This document shows, in pieces, positions 43,612 through 53,418 of a stretch of 64,000 bases of DNA (its first letter is position 1; every line of letters starts with the position of its first letter). Origin of the DNA: Chryseolinea soli. GTDB taxonomy: Bacteria; Bacteroidota; Bacteroidia; Cytophagales; Cyclobacteriaceae. The stretch lies in NCBI RefSeq assembly GCF_003589925.1, contig NZ_CP032382.1, forward strand, positions 3,534,001-3,598,000, written 5' to 3'. Below the pieces are notes generated by a model, which was not told the origin of the DNA, made no database searches, and worked only from the letters and a program-made list of their open reading frames with translations. Position numbers and translations under genes: made by a program.

Positions 43612-44082
43612 CTAAGGAGCCTTGTACGTGACGATGTCGATACCCACACCGTTAGGGTCCACCACCGCAAAATGACGGTCTCCCCAAGGCTCGTCGCGGA
43701 GTTCGATCGCAATGGGGACGCCCAGCGACTTGATCCGCTTGAATTCCGCATCGACATCCGTGACTTCAATGGTAAAGAACATGCCGGTTCCCTGAAATGC
43801 CGTTTGAAAAACCGGTTGTTGTGTGGGGTGGTTCGGGAGCAGGAACGCGACTGCCGGCGTGTTGTCGGGTGCGTGCATCAGTATATAAAACTCGTTCTCA
43901 AAAGCAACGCTGTATTTCAGCACGTTGGCGTAGAAATCCTTCGACTCCTTCAGTTTTGGCGTAATGATGCCGGCGTTCACTTTCATTGTGTTGGGGTTTT
44001 TGGGTTGGCCTTGCGTGGAGAGGGCGGCGAGCATTCCGAGGATACCGACCAGCACACCTACGAGCAGAATTAGCTTTTTCAT
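43612..44082 (-). CDS. Exported VOC/glyoxalase-like protein
   Basis: 156 residues from ATG 44082 (MKKLILLVGVLVGILGMLAA), a signal peptide; longer readings bury it. One VOC domain follows: VNAGIITPKLKESKDFYANV, FYILMHAPDNTPAVAFLLPN, GMFFTIEVTDVDAEFKRIKS and DRHFAVVDPNGVGIDIV. It resembles glyoxalase/bleomycin-resistance proteins, but export is uncommon in this family. Metal and substrate unknown. It is divergent from the AhpD-like gene at 44301. Confidence 0.85.
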   Translation of the reverse strand: MKKLILLVGVLVGILGMLAALSTQGQPKNPNTMKVNAGIITPKLKESKDFYANVLKYSVAFENEFYILMHAPDNTPAVAFLLPNHPTQQPVFQTAFQGTGMFFTIEVTDVDAEFKRIKSLGVPIAIELRDEPWGDRHFAVVDPNGVGIDIVTYKAP

Positions 44083-44300
44083 GGCAATTGATCTTTTTTG
44101 TCCGATTTGTTCCATAAAGAAACAAAGCCTGTATGACAGCGGTATGTCAGTAGCATTTTTGAAACAGCGATCTTTTTGATCTTTTTTCGAGAAACGCCTT
44201 TCTGGGGAGTCAAGTCCGTGGGGTTTCACAAATCGAGTGATGAGCGGGTTCCGGTTTCGTTGGGATTTTCCTATTTTAGGCGTGTTCAAAATGTCAATTT

Positions 44301-44858
44301 ATGCCGCACATCGATCTGCCAAAAGAATATCCCGGGGTACGGAGTTTGTTTGTTTACCGTCCAGAGACCGCTGCCCCGCTCAATGCGCTCGTGCAAACCC
44401 TGCTTCACAATCCCCATCCCAGCCTGAGTCCCGGTGAACGGGAACTGATTGCTACCTACGTTTCCAGCCTAAACACCTGCAAATACTGCGCAACCGTACA
44501 TGGCGCTATCGCCAAGCATCACCTGAAGAATGCCGACATCGTTTCGGCTGTAAAAATCGACCCCGACCAAGCCGACATCAGCGACAAATTGAAAGCCTTG
44601 CTGAAGATTGCCGCCAAAGTTCAATTGGGTGGAAAAGAAGTCAAACCTTCCGATGTTGATGCCGCGCGAAAAGAAGGTGCCACCGATATCGAGATCCATG
44701 ATACCGTGCTTATTGCGGCCACGTTTTGCATGTTCAACCGGTATGTCGATGGCCTGGCCACCTGGGCGCCCGACGACCCGGAAGTGTACGATCGGATGGG
44801 CAAGCAACGTGCGGAGGAAGGATACCTTACGCCTCCTTTCAAAGTCCAGCCTAATTAG
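44301..44858 (+). CDS. AhpD-like carboxymuconolactone decarboxylase family protein
   Basis: 185 residues. Peroxidase-related (AhpD/CMD) alkylhydroperoxidase fold; the catalytic signature is SLNTCKYCATVHGAIAKHH, with the CxxC pair and the following His, plus Glu in SPGERELIATYV. C-terminal NRYVDGLATWAPDDPEVYDR is typical of the 'peroxidase-related enzyme' subgroup. It would reduce peroxides or nitrogen species using thiol electrons. No partner is adjacent; the divergent neighbour is an exported VOC protein. Confidence 0.9.
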   Translation: MPHIDLPKEYPGVRSLFVYRPETAAPLNALVQTLLHNPHPSLSPGERELIATYVSSLNTCKYCATVHGAIAKHHLKNADIVSAVKIDPDQADISDKLKALLKIAAKVQLGGKEVKPSDVDAARKEGATDIEIHDTVLIAATFCMFNRYVDGLATWAPDDPEVYDRMGKQRAEEGYLTPPFKVQPN

Positions 44859-44913
44859 TTGTATAGGGATATTCTCATCTACGCAAACCCTTTCGCTCTG
44901 GGTGGATTGTGTG

Positions 44914-45378
44914 TCAATGTTTTCGCTGTCGTCCCACGTAGTGATCGTCGGCTTTTCCGTCCGCATCAAAATCAAGCATGCCGTCGAACTCGGCCAGGTT
45001 GTTTTTAATGGTTGTACGAAGTTTGTAGGTGACACCATCCGATTCGTTCATGATCAGCGTGTCGTTAGAAACGTGCCACGTGCCGGCTGATTTCCGGAAC
45101 AGGCTATCGTTCAGGGTGTAGTATTCCGAGCGATAGGTTCCATCCTTATTAAAAAAAGTATGGATCGGTTTGATGTGAAGCATGGCTTCCCAGTTGGAGC
45201 TGTCGCATACAGTGGTCATGGAGGAGTCGCTGCTGCCCACGGTGGGCATGGTGACGTTGAGATAGACATTCCTCCATTCCCCGACGAGATCGTCTGCCAG
45301 GGTACTTTTGGTTTCTTTCGACGTGCAGGAAGAAAGCACGAAGAGTGTGAGTAGGACAAGAACGTTTAAAGCTCTCAT
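44914..45378 (-). CDS. Small lipocalin-like lipoprotein
   Basis: 154 residues. Lipoprotein signal VLVLLTLFVLSSCTSK (Cys19). The mature part has a pattern of beta strands typical of lipocalin-like Bacteroidota proteins: LVGEWRNVYLNVTMP near the start, FFNKDGTYRSEYYTLND, SAGTWHVSNDTLIMNE and MLDFDADGKADDHYVG at the end. I do not recognise a specific family beyond this. The DFDADGKADD stretch could bind calcium. It converges with the AhpD-like gene. The 229 bases upstream hold only a short 8-bp hairpin (45445-45470). Confidence 0.7.
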   Translation of the reverse strand: MRALNVLVLLTLFVLSSCTSKETKSTLADDLVGEWRNVYLNVTMPTVGSSDSSMTTVCDSSNWEAMLHIKPIHTFFNKDGTYRSEYYTLNDSLFRKSAGTWHVSNDTLIMNESDGVTYKLRTTIKNNLAEFDGMLDFDADGKADDHYVGRQRKH

Positions 45379-45607
45379 AGGTTTTAACAGGTTGATCAGA
45401 CATTTCGATTACTGAAAATACAAACTTTGAAGATGGGTATACCGGGAATCTTACTGAACCGGAAGATTCCTGTTCCTAACCTGCCCATGACCGTCCCTAA
45501 CCGACGGCTGATCAAACCTTCAATCGCCGGTGGAAAGGGCATAGTTGTAGGACTTGTCGCTAGAAACTTGTTGAAAGGATTGGATAGCGATCTGCCGTGG
45601 CTTATAC

Positions 45608-46909
45608 CTAATGTTTGATCACCGCGGGCTGCTGTTGTGTCGAACAATGCATTCCGCCGCCTGCCCAATTCAAAGGCAAGGCATCGATGAAAACGATTTC
45701 CCTCCCCGGAAACTGCTCTTCAAATATTTTGCGAACGCGTTCTTCTTTTTCATGGGACGAGCCCGTGCCGGTGTAAGTCGGCAGGAGTACCACGCCGTTA
45801 GTGACTAGGTAGTTCATATAACTTGATGCGGGCACGCGGAGCAAGGTGTCGCCGGCCTGGGGCGCTTCTGATGGTTTGAAGGCACGGGGTCGTACATCGA
45901 GGGATGTTTGCCAATCGTCGAGGTGCACACGGGCTACGATCTTTCGCGCTGCGAGATCGGGCAGGGGTACTTTGATGATGGTGAACGGCGCTCCGTCCTG
46001 GTCGCGGGCGGCTTCGAGGATCTTCAGATTTTCGGACATGCGCTCATAGTTCATTTTGTTGATGGGATTCAAATCCTTTTCGCGCTCGTCCACCCAGGCC
46101 AGCATGATGGTGTGTGGATTAGCAAAGCGGACAAACTCGTCGGTGTGGCCCCCCGTTCCACCACCAACATAATTATCCACGATCCTCCGGAAGAAATGCT
46201 TGGGATCGTCGGCCAGGCCTTTTTTCATCCAGATGATATTTTCTACGCCCAACACTCTTTTGAACTCGGGCTCCAGCTCTTCTTTGTTTTTGCCCGGGTT
46301 GCGATCGAAGACCGTGGCCTCACAGAGGATCAGCGTACCCTTCCCATTCACTTCAATCGCACCGCCTTCGTGGACCACCCACGTGGTTAGCCGCGTGGCA
46401 TGTTCGGCGACGGCCATGAGGCTATCGACCTGGCCGATCTTTTTGGTCCGGTCGGGCTTGAAATATTTTTTGACGCTGTCCATGTTGTTGTCAAATTTTT
46501 CTTGCAACCAATACGGAAAGCCATAGCTGTTCCAGGAAAAATCGGCCACGCCCAGTTCGCCTTTGCTATTGACGAGGTAGGCTGCGCCGTGATCGCGAAT
46601 CCAATAACGCTCGCCTGGCATCACATAAAATTTAATGCGCGTGGTGTCGATGGACTGTTCGGATACGATCCGCTTTGCTACACGCAGCAGGCTGTCGGAT
46701 TCGACGCCAATTTTCACCTGCACGTGGGGCATCAGGGTTTTGATCATCTTGAAAACCACGGGGTGATAAGTGAGGTATTCATCTTCCCACCCCAACCATA
46801 CGGCATCGTGTGGTTCCCATTCGGCGGGCATGTAGAAGTTTGTTTTCTCGGGCTTTGCGCACGACGAAAGAATGCACAATAAAAGGAAATAGCGTAGGGG
46901 TTGATGCAT
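45608..46909 (-). CDS. Lipoprotein agmatine deiminase-like / peptidylarginine deiminase-family protein
   Basis: 433 residues. Lipoprotein signal LLLCILSSCAKPE. The rest belongs to the guanidino-modifying PAD_porph / agmatine deiminase family: PAEWEPHDAVWLGWEDEYLT, RYWIRDHGAAYLVNS, VHEGGAIEVNGKGTLI, GGGTGGHTDEFVRFANP and the C-terminal catalytic Cys in NWAGGGMHCSTQQQPA. The residues that bind the guanidinium (Asp/Glu, His, Cys) appear present. Cytoplasmic relatives hydrolyse agmatine to N-carbamoylputrescine; a lipid-anchored periplasmic form suggests action on external agmatine or arginine residues of peptides, as in Porphyromonas, but this is inferred. Confidence 0.9.
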   Translation of the reverse strand: MHQPLRYFLLLCILSSCAKPEKTNFYMPAEWEPHDAVWLGWEDEYLTYHPVVFKMIKTLMPHVQVKIGVESDSLLRVAKRIVSEQSIDTTRIKFYVMPGERYWIRDHGAAYLVNSKGELGVADFSWNSYGFPYWLQEKFDNNMDSVKKYFKPDRTKKIGQVDSLMAVAEHATRLTTWVVHEGGAIEVNGKGTLILCEATVFDRNPGKNKEELEPEFKRVLGVENIIWMKKGLADDPKHFFRRIVDNYVGGGTGGHTDEFVRFANPHTIMLAWVDEREKDLNPINKMNYERMSENLKILEAARDQDGAPFTIIKVPLPDLAARKIVARVHLDDWQTSLDVRPRAFKPSEAPQAGDTLLRVPASSYMNYLVTNGVVLLPTYTGTGSSHEKEERVRKIFEEQFPGREIVFIDALPLNWAGGGMHCSTQQQPAVIKH

Positions 46910-47053
46910 GACAAGAGGAGAGGTTATTTTAAAGATACGATCCAGTCTCTAAAAATAATATCCCTGTTTTCCTTCCGCTCATCCTGTGCCGGGAGTTTAC
47001 AAAAATGCTTTGGCCCTTTGGGTTAGGGTGATCGCTACTCCCGATCGCTAAGT

Positions 47054-48094
47054 TTATATTCGTTTGAACACCACTTGATCATCTTTTTCCCAAACCGCGA
47101 GTATGGATCTATCCGTAAATTCATACACTTTGAGTGCAGTGCCTTCGCCGATTTTTTGCGGGGTTCCGTTCAGGGGTTTCACAAACAGATCCGAGCCTTT
47201 TTCCCAGGTCAATAAGTTTCCGCTCATGCCAACGCTTCTCCCTTCGCCGATGATCCGTTCCGGCTGACCGGGCTGGGCGTAATAAATTTGACCGTCGCGC
47301 TGCCAGGCGGTGTGGATATTGTTCTTGAGATCGACTGTCAATCCGCCACCGTCCATGGGGCAACCTTTTAGCGGCCAGGTGCCGTTCCCAAGCTTCTGAC
47401 CCTCCGAAAACGTTTCGCCGCCGTTGGAAGAGGTGATGAGATAAAGATCTCTCGAGCCCTTTAGCCAGTTCCTGAACATAATCGAAACCCCGTTGTCTTT
47501 CACGGCGATAGAAGGCTTGCAACATTCACAAACATGACCTTCCGGCGAACGGTAAACCAATTTGTTTTTCGACCAGGTCGAATTTTCTTTTAATGTAGCA
47601 AAGCAAATGTTGTTGTTATTATTATCGCGCAGGTCCAGCCAGACGGCATAAAAATTATTTTTAGCATCGGCAGCGATGCTCATCAATCCTTCCGGCGCGG
47701 AAGCTTCGACGTCATTTGCGTTTTTGATCTTTTCCCATGCACCGGTTTTATGCGTTAACCGGAAGGAATGGATCGTTCCCTTTTTGTCGATGGCAGTGAC
47801 CACGGAATAGTCTTTTGAGGTGGCCAGTTGCGGACCCCTGGTCATTCCCAAATGCATCTCCTTGACCTCGCCCACAAAAACGGGTTTGGAAAACGTGCTC
47901 CCTTTGTCGTTGGATACGGAATAGAAGATCTTGTCTTTTTCGCCGAAGACCAATCGCACCGTTCCTTTGCTGTCGACCGTCATCTGAGGTTGCTCGCCTG
48001 GCGCAAGGCTCGTTTGGGCAACCGCATGTTGTTGCACAGATGCGAGGAAAATCAAAAATGGGAGTAGCGATAATTTCAGGCTGGTATTTCTCAT
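47054..48094 (-). CDS. Exported BNR/Asp-box repeat protein (sialidase-like propeller)
   Basis: 346 residues with a signal peptide (LSLLPFLIFLASVQQHAVAQ). At least two Asp-box motifs are visible: SVSNDKGSTFSKP and LITSSNGGETFSEG, characteristic of six-bladed sialidase-type propellers. The conserved block EGHVCECCKPSIAV with three Cys within four residues lies in the middle, and DGQIYYAQPGQPERI near the end. The catalytic residues of sialidases are not evident, so it is more likely a binding or non-sialidase propeller. It is isolated. Confidence 0.8.
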   Translation of the reverse strand: MRNTSLKLSLLPFLIFLASVQQHAVAQTSLAPGEQPQMTVDSKGTVRLVFGEKDKIFYSVSNDKGSTFSKPVFVGEVKEMHLGMTRGPQLATSKDYSVVTAIDKKGTIHSFRLTHKTGAWEKIKNANDVEASAPEGLMSIAADAKNNFYAVWLDLRDNNNNNICFATLKENSTWSKNKLVYRSPEGHVCECCKPSIAVKDNGVSIMFRNWLKGSRDLYLITSSNGGETFSEGQKLGNGTWPLKGCPMDGGGLTVDLKNNIHTAWQRDGQIYYAQPGQPERIIGEGRSVGMSGNLLTWEKGSDLFVKPLNGTPQKIGEGTALKVYEFTDRSILAVWEKDDQVVFKRI

Positions 48095-48178
48095 GGGCAG
48101 TGCTCAGGGGAATAAATATAACGATATATACCAAGACCCTGGTTCTGCTTGTGCCCATCTTATGAAAGATGGAGTGGC

Positions 48179-48949
48179 TTATTTTTCGTGCCCGGAAAGA
48201 AACGGTTTTAAGAGGTCGATAGGGACTGGGAAAATGGTGGTGGAATTCTTTTCGGTTGCAATTTCGCGAAGGGTTTGCAAGTAACGCAGGGTGAGTGCGC
48301 TGGGTTCTTCGCTTAGGATCTTGGCTGCGTCGGCCAATCGTTTGGAGGCCTGGAACTCGCCTTCTGCGGCGATGATCTTCGATCGTCTTTCGCGCTCGGC
48401 TTCGGCTTGTTTGGCCATGGCCCGCTGCATTTCCTGGGGTAAATCAATTTGCTTTACCTCGACATTGGAGACTTTGATTCCCCAGGGACCGGTGTGGGCG
48501 TCGATGATCTGTTGCAGCTTTTGATTTATTTTTTCGCGCTGCGAGAGCAGGTCGTCGAGTTCGGATTGGCCCAGGACGCTCCTCAATGTGGTTTGTGAGA
48601 TCTGGGAGGTGGCGAAAAGAAAATTTTCCACTTCGACGATGGCTTTTTGCGGGGCGATCACGCGGAAGTAAACTACGGCGTTCACTTTGATCGAGACGTT
48701 GTCTTGTGTGATAACGTCCTGCGGGGGAACATCCATGACCACCGTGCGCAAGCTGACCTTTACCATCCGGTCGATCACGGGCACCAGAATGATCAAGCCC
48801 GGTCCGCGGGCACCGCCGGCAGCCAACCGACCGAGACGAAAGACCACACCCCGTTCGTATTCCCGCAATATGCGTATGGAATTGGCGAGAATGATAATGC
48901 TGAACACGACGATCAGTACGACTTCCAGTGCAAATATTTTCATAACCAT
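48179..48949 (-). CDS. SPFH domain slipin (stomatin-like) membrane protein
   Basis: 256 residues from ATG 48949 ([20 protein letters not shown]), eight bases after the stop of the NfeD gene; a reading from 49240 overlaps NfeD and is rejected. One membrane helix, then the SPFH domain: [60 protein letters not shown], and [20 protein letters not shown]; a helical region with [20 protein letters not shown] follows. Slipins form oligomers in membrane microdomains and are classically encoded next to an NfeD protease, as here. Confidence 0.95.
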   Translation of the reverse strand: MVMKIFALEVVLIVVFSIIILANSIRILREYERGVVFRLGRLAAGGARGPGLIILVPVIDRMVKVSLRTVVMDVPPQDVITQDNVSIKVNAVVYFRVIAPQKAIVEVENFLFATSQISQTTLRSVLGQSELDDLLSQREKINQKLQQIIDAHTGPWGIKVSNVEVKQIDLPQEMQRAMAKQAEAERERRSKIIAAEGEFQASKRLADAAKILSEEPSALTLRYLQTLREIATEKNSTTIFPVPIDLLKPFLSGHEK

Positions 48950-48957
48950 GGCGATGT

Positions 48958-50235
48958 TTATTCTACTGCGATTTCTACAAAAAGAAGGAGGTCTTTTATT
49001 CCGGCAATGCGGATCCGTGCGCCTTTTTTTATGGGGCCCGTAAGCGATTCGGCCTGCCACATTTCGCCGTGTACGCGGACTGTGCCCACGGGGTTGAGCA
49101 TTTCGAGCGATTCGCCGATCTCGCCGATCATTCCTTCCACACCGGTCACAGGTTTCAGCCGTTGTGCCCGTATGCCCATGCCCAGCACGAATATGAAGAA
49201 CAGTGCAGAAAATCCCACCGACGAAATGATCACGCCCCACGACAGGTGTTGAAATGCTATTTCCGAATCGGGCCGGATCAACATCATCGACCCGAGCAGC
49301 AGCGAAACAATGCCGCCAAGGGTGAGCATGCCGTGGCTTACGATCTTGATTTCAAGCAGAAAGAGGATGACCCCGAAAATGATCAGCATCAACCCGGCGT
49401 AGTTCACCGGCAAGGTATGCATGGAATAAAAGGCCAGCGTCAGACAAATGATGCCGACGATGCCGGGCAGAATGGCACCCGGATTATAAAGTTCGAGGAG
49501 CATGCCGTAGAGTCCGAGCAATAGGAAAATGTAGGCGACGTTGGGATCGCTGATCAAATCGAGAATTCTTTCAAAGGCTCCCATTTCAACCGTTTCGATT
49601 TTGGCATCGCGGGTCTCGAGCGTCTTTGTTTTTGAACTCAGGGCGACCGTCTTGCCATCGATTTGATCCAGCAGGGTTTCGGTGTTTTCCGCAATGAGAT
49701 CGATCACGTCTTTTTTCAGCGCTTCCTTCTCGGTGATCGAAATACTTTTGCGTACCGATTCTTCGGCCCATTTGATGTTGCGTTTTCGCTTTTCGGCAAT
49801 GGAGCGGATAAATGCCGCGGCATCGTTGGTAACTTTTTCACTCATCACCGTATCGAGCTTTCCTTGCAGATCGACCGGGTGGGCCGCGCCAATGTTTGTT
49901 CCGGGGGCCATGGCGGCAATATGCGCAGAGAGTGTGATGAAAACTCCCGCAGAGCCGGCGTGCGCTCCGCCGGGAGAAACAAAGACAACAATGGGTACAG
50001 GCGATTCCAAAATATCACTGACAATGACGCGCGTCGACTTCAACAGTCCTCCGGGTGTATTCAACTGGATGACGAGGCATTCTGCGTTTTCTTTGCCGGC
50101 TTTTTCGATGCTGCGTTGAATAAAGGCCGCCGATGCCGGGTTGATGGTCCCATCAATTTGTATGGACACTACTTTTTTCTGTGCCAAAAGCAGGGATGGG
50201 ATAAGCACGATGAGAACCGAAAGCCGGGTCTTCAT
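48958..50235 (-). CDS. NfeD family membrane serine protease (ClpP-class domain + OB domain)
   Basis: 425 residues, the long NfeD1b form. Signal peptide ([11 protein letters not shown]), a ClpP-like domain with nucleophile Ser in [20 protein letters not shown] and Lys in the following [17 protein letters not shown] helix, four membrane helices ([20 protein letters not shown] and onwards), and a C-terminal OB-fold ([17 protein letters not shown]). In characterised archaeal pairs the protease cleaves the C-terminus of the partner stomatin, which is encoded directly downstream. It lies 20 bases after a TPR protein of the sdh cluster, suggesting one transcription unit. Confidence 0.95.
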   Translation of the reverse strand: MKTRLSVLIVLIPSLLLAQKKVVSIQIDGTINPASAAFIQRSIEKAGKENAECLVIQLNTPGGLLKSTRVIVSDILESPVPIVVFVSPGGAHAGSAGVFITLSAHIAAMAPGTNIGAAHPVDLQGKLDTVMSEKVTNDAAAFIRSIAEKRKRNIKWAEESVRKSISITEKEALKKDVIDLIAENTETLLDQIDGKTVALSSKTKTLETRDAKIETVEMGAFERILDLISDPNVAYIFLLLGLYGMLLELYNPGAILPGIVGIICLTLAFYSMHTLPVNYAGLMLIIFGVILFLLEIKIVSHGMLTLGGIVSLLLGSMMLIRPDSEIAFQHLSWGVIISSVGFSALFFIFVLGMGIRAQRLKPVTGVEGMIGEIGESLEMLNPVGTVRVHGEMWQAESLTGPIKKGARIRIAGIKDLLLFVEIAVE

Positions 50236-50255
50236 AAAAAGGAATTTTAGTCGAA

Positions 50256-50789
50256 CTATTCCAGTGCGGGAAGCAGATCATCCAACGGCCTTTGCCGGAG
50301 ATGATTTTCGGAGATGATACGGACACACGTATTCCAACGCAGGATCGGGTCATCGTTTTTGGAGTTTGGATTGATCGCATCGGCTTTTTCGTAGTACTCC
50401 ATTGCTTCCGTATACCATTCATAGGCATCGAAGTCGGAGCCGTGCGTGCGCGCGTTCAGGGAGGCGCTGCCCTGGCGTTCGTGAATGATGCCCGTATAAT
50501 ACAACCGGTCGTATTCGTCCGATAAACTATTGGCGATGTCTTTGGCCTGGGTGGCTGTTTTGGCAGACGATTGTCCAAACTGGTCGGTCAGGGCCAGCAA
50601 TAAAACAACAGACGCTTTTTGATGACCCGGCTCGACGGCCAGGATATCCAGGCAGATGCTTTCAGCCAATCGCGGTTGGTTGAGAAGCCGGTATTGTTCG
50701 GCTTTTTCCAGGGCGGCGTCGATTCCGCTTTTTGAAAGTGGCTTTAACGCAAACTCTCTTTTTTCGGTCGTCTGTGCTTGTGGGATCAT
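50256..50789 (-). CDS. TPR-like protein downstream of sdhB
   Basis: 177 residues, no signal peptide. Helical repeats are visible: ALEKAEQYRLLNQPRLAESI, LAVEPGHQKASVVLLLALTD, YTGIIHERQGSASLNARTHG and WYTEAMEYYEKADAINPNSK. It starts 11 bases after the sdhB stop and is probably part of the sdh transcript. No function is known; a cytosolic assembly or scaffold role for succinate dehydrogenase is a guess from position only. Confidence 0.75.
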   Translation of the reverse strand: MIPQAQTTEKREFALKPLSKSGIDAALEKAEQYRLLNQPRLAESICLDILAVEPGHQKASVVLLLALTDQFGQSSAKTATQAKDIANSLSDEYDRLYYTGIIHERQGSASLNARTHGSDFDAYEWYTEAMEYYEKADAINPNSKNDDPILRWNTCVRIISENHLRQRPLDDLLPALE

Positions 50790-50800
50790 GGCATTGGGAC

Positions 50801-51556
50801 TTAATGGTTGTTTTTTTTCTTACTGAACAAATGGAGCAGCCGCATCAGGGGATCATAGAACCTGTCGGCTACACGCTCTTTCAAGGGGATGATCGCGTTG
50901 TCCGTGATCGTGATATGCTCCGGGCATACCGTCGTGCAACATTTGGTGATGTTGCAAAAACCGATGCCGCCCGTATCTTTTAGTTGTTCCCTCCGGTCTT
51001 CCACATCGAGGGGATGCATTTCCAGGGCTGCTGTATAGACCATGTGGCGCGGGCCGACAAATTCTTCGTGAAGCTGGTGTTCGCGCAACACATGACAAAC
51101 ATCCTGGCAAAGAAAACATTCGATACACTTTCGAAACTCCTGGATCCGGTCGATATCGGCCTGCGCCATGCGCCACGTGCCGTCCGGTGCATCCGGTGGT
51201 CTCGGCTTGAATTTTTTTATTTTCTTTTTCATGCGATAGTTGACCGACACATCCGTAACCAGGTCCCGGATCACAGGGAACGCTTTCATCGGGTGGATGG
51301 TGATGGGTTTGTCCTGGGGCATATCGCTCATGCGGGTCATGCACATCAGTTTCGGGTGGCCATTGATTTCGGCCGAACACGAACCGCACTTGCCCGCCTT
51401 ACAATTCCAGCGCACTGCCATGTCGTTGGCTTGCTCGGCCTGGATCTGGTGGACGGCATCCAACACGACCATGCCTTCGGAAATTTCAGTTTTATATTCC
51501 TGAAGCTGCCCACCGGTTCCATGCGTACGCCAGATTTGAAAGGTTACAGAGGCCAT
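50801..51556 (-). CDS. sdhB: Succinate dehydrogenase/fumarate reductase iron-sulfur subunit
   Basis: 251 residues from ATG 51556 (MASVTFQIWRTHG); a GTG two codons earlier is possible. N-terminal 2Fe-2S domain with CKAGKCGSCSAEINGHPKLM; C-terminal part with CIECFLCQDVCHVL for the [4Fe-4S] cluster and NITKCCTTVCPEHITIT for the [3Fe-4S] cluster. It transfers electrons from the flavoprotein to the membrane anchor. The gene follows sdhA after 41 bases in the same direction. Confidence 0.95.
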   Translation of the reverse strand: MASVTFQIWRTHGTGGQLQEYKTEISEGMVVLDAVHQIQAEQANDMAVRWNCKAGKCGSCSAEINGHPKLMCMTRMSDMPQDKPITIHPMKAFPVIRDLVTDVSVNYRMKKKIKKFKPRPPDAPDGTWRMAQADIDRIQEFRKCIECFLCQDVCHVLREHQLHEEFVGPRHMVYTAALEMHPLDVEDRREQLKDTGGIGFCNITKCCTTVCPEHITITDNAIIPLKERVADRFYDPLMRLLHLFSKKKNNH

Positions 51557-51597
51557 AGGCACTATCGTTTAGGTCATGATGTTATTTCTGTTGCGGA

Positions 51598-53418
51598 TCA
51601 TTTCATTTCATTGACAATTTGCTGCAGGTCGTCGCGCATTTTTGGTTTTGTCACCTGGGTGACGGTCATGTCACCTTTGTCGTCCTTTTTGATGGCGATG
51701 TTTACTTTCCCAAAGGCATCGCTCTTTTCGGGAAAATCTTCACGGTAGTGGCCGCCACGACTTTCTTTGCGTTGGAGTGCTGCCCTCGCAATGGCTTCGG
51801 CCACCGTGATCATATGGGTTAGCTCCAAAGCCGTATGCCACCCCGGATTGTATCCGCGGTTTCCGCTGCAAGCCACGTGACTGATTTTTTCCTTGAATTG
51901 AACGATATGCTCAATGGCCGCTTCCAATTCTTTCCCTGTCCGAACAATACCCACCAGGTCTTGCATCCGGTCTTGCAACTTGGATTGAATCTGAAATGGA
52001 TTTTCTCCCTCAGCGCTCGATCCCCTTTCAAAAGGAGCGAGTGCCGCCGTGGCAATCTCTTGAACTTCTTGCTCGTTGATTTTTCCGGCCGGCGTTTTCT
52101 TGGCATAGGCAGCCGCATATTCTCCGGCGCGTTTGCCAAATACCAATAGATCGGAAAGGGAATTGCCACCCAACCGGTTGGCGCCGTGCAAACCCGCCGC
52201 GCATTCGCCTGCGGCAAAGAGTCCGGGGGTGCTGGTCATTTGGCTATCTGCGTCGACTTTCACGCCGCCCATAATATAGTGCGTGGTCGGGCCCACCTCC
52301 ATGGCTTCTTTGGTGATGTCGACACCGGCAAGTTCTTTGAACTGGTGATACATGCTGGGCAGTTTCCGCCGGATGTGCTCCGTGGCATTCGGAATTTTTT
52401 CTTTTATCCAGGCGATGTCGAGGTATACGCCGCCGTGCGGAGAGCCGCGTCCTTCTTTTATTTCGCGCATGATGCAACGCGCCACATGGTCGCGGGTGAG
52501 CAGCTCGGGTGGCCGCTTTGCATTTTTGTCGCCTTGCGTATAGCGCCACCCCTCTTCCTCATCGGTCGATGTTTGGGCGCGATACGATTCGGGCACGTCG
52601 TCGAACATAAACCGGCGACCGGCATTGTTTCGCAGCACGCCGCCTTCGCCGCGTACGCCCTCCGTGATCAGCAGACCGCGAACGCTGGGAGGCCACACCA
52701 TCCCGGTAGGATGAAATTGGACAAACTCCATGTCGATAAGTTCGGCGCCGGCATGATAGGCCAACGAGATGCCGCTGCCCGTGCAATCCCAACTGTTGCT
52801 GGAGATCCGGTAAATTCTGCCCATGCCTCCCGTGGCGATGATGACTGCCTTGGCGTGAAACACTTTGAAGAGGCCCTTCTCCCGATCGTATCCAAACGCC
52901 CCGACAATTTTCTCTCCCTCTTTCAGCAGACTCACGATCGTAAACTCCTGGTAGATGTCCACGCCGAGGTGGATGGTGTAGTCTTGCAGGGTGCGGATCA
53001 TTTCAAGACCGGTCCGGTCGCCCACGTGCGCGAGGCGCGGATATTTGTGTCCTCCGAAATTGCGTTGCAGGATCCTGCCGTCATCGGTCCGGTCGAATAC
53101 GGCGCCCCAGGCTTCGAGTTCCCGCACGCGGTCGGGCGATTCCTTGGCGTGGAGTTCGGCCATGCGTTCGTTGTTCAGGTATTGTCCACCGCGGAGTGTA
53201 TCGGTAAAATGGACTTTCCAATTGTCACGGTCGTCCACGTTGCCCAACGCGGCCGCTACGCCGCCCTCGGCCATCACGGTATGTGCTTTTCCGAGCAACG
53301 ACCGGCAAACCACGGCCACCGAAACGCCGGCAGCCGAAGCTTCAATCGCGGCCCTCAACCCGGCGCCGCCGGAACCGATGACCAAGACATCGTGGTGATA
53401 TGTTTCGTAGTTTGTCAT
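51598..53418 (-). CDS. sdhA: Succinate dehydrogenase/fumarate reductase flavoprotein subunit
   Basis: 606 residues from ATG 53418 (MTNYETYHHDVLVIGSGGAG); its ATG shares one base with the sdhC stop (TAATG), so translation is probably coupled. FAD-binding GSGGAGLRAAIEASAAGVSV, the covalent FAD-binding His region LGKAHTVMAEGGVAAALGN, active-site region FVQFHPTGMVWP and EGGVLRNNAGRRFM, and the capping block GGVKVDADSQMTSTPGLFAA. It oxidises succinate to fumarate. Gene order is sdhC-A-B as usual in the single-anchor (B-type) enzymes. Confidence 0.96.
   Translation of the reverse strand: MTNYETYHHDVLVIGSGGAGLRAAIEASAAGVSVAVVCRSLLGKAHTVMAEGGVAAALGNVDDRDNWKVHFTDTLRGGQYLNNERMAELHAKESPDRVRELEAWGAVFDRTDDGRILQRNFGGHKYPRLAHVGDRTGLEMIRTLQDYTIHLGVDIYQEFTIVSLLKEGEKIVGAFGYDREKGLFKVFHAKAVIIATGGMGRIYRISSNSWDCTGSGISLAYHAGAELIDMEFVQFHPTGMVWPPSVRGLLITEGVRGEGGVLRNNAGRRFMFDDVPESYRAQTSTDEEEGWRYTQGDKNAKRPPELLTRDHVARCIMREIKEGRGSPHGGVYLDIAWIKEKIPNATEHIRRKLPSMYHQFKELAGVDITKEAMEVGPTTHYIMGGVKVDADSQMTSTPGLFAAGECAAGLHGANRLGGNSLSDLLVFGKRAGEYAAAYAKKTPAGKINEQEVQEIATAALAPFERGSSAEGENPFQIQSKLQDRMQDLVGIVRTGKELEAAIEHIVQFKEKISHVACSGNRGYNPGWHTALELTHMITVAEAIARAALQRKESRGGHYREDFPEKSDAFGKVNIAIKKDDKGDMTVTQVTKPKMRDDLQQIVNEMK

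Noticed and set aside
45427..45668. Short frames on both strands between the lipoprotein and the deiminase gene
   Set aside because: No domain or ribosome-binding site; composition like intergenic DNA.
48950..49240. N-terminal extension of the slipin frame over 97 codons
   Set aside because: It lies antiphase inside the NfeD gene and is rich in Arg/His/Cys, typical of a shadow frame; ATG 48949 begins the membrane helix.
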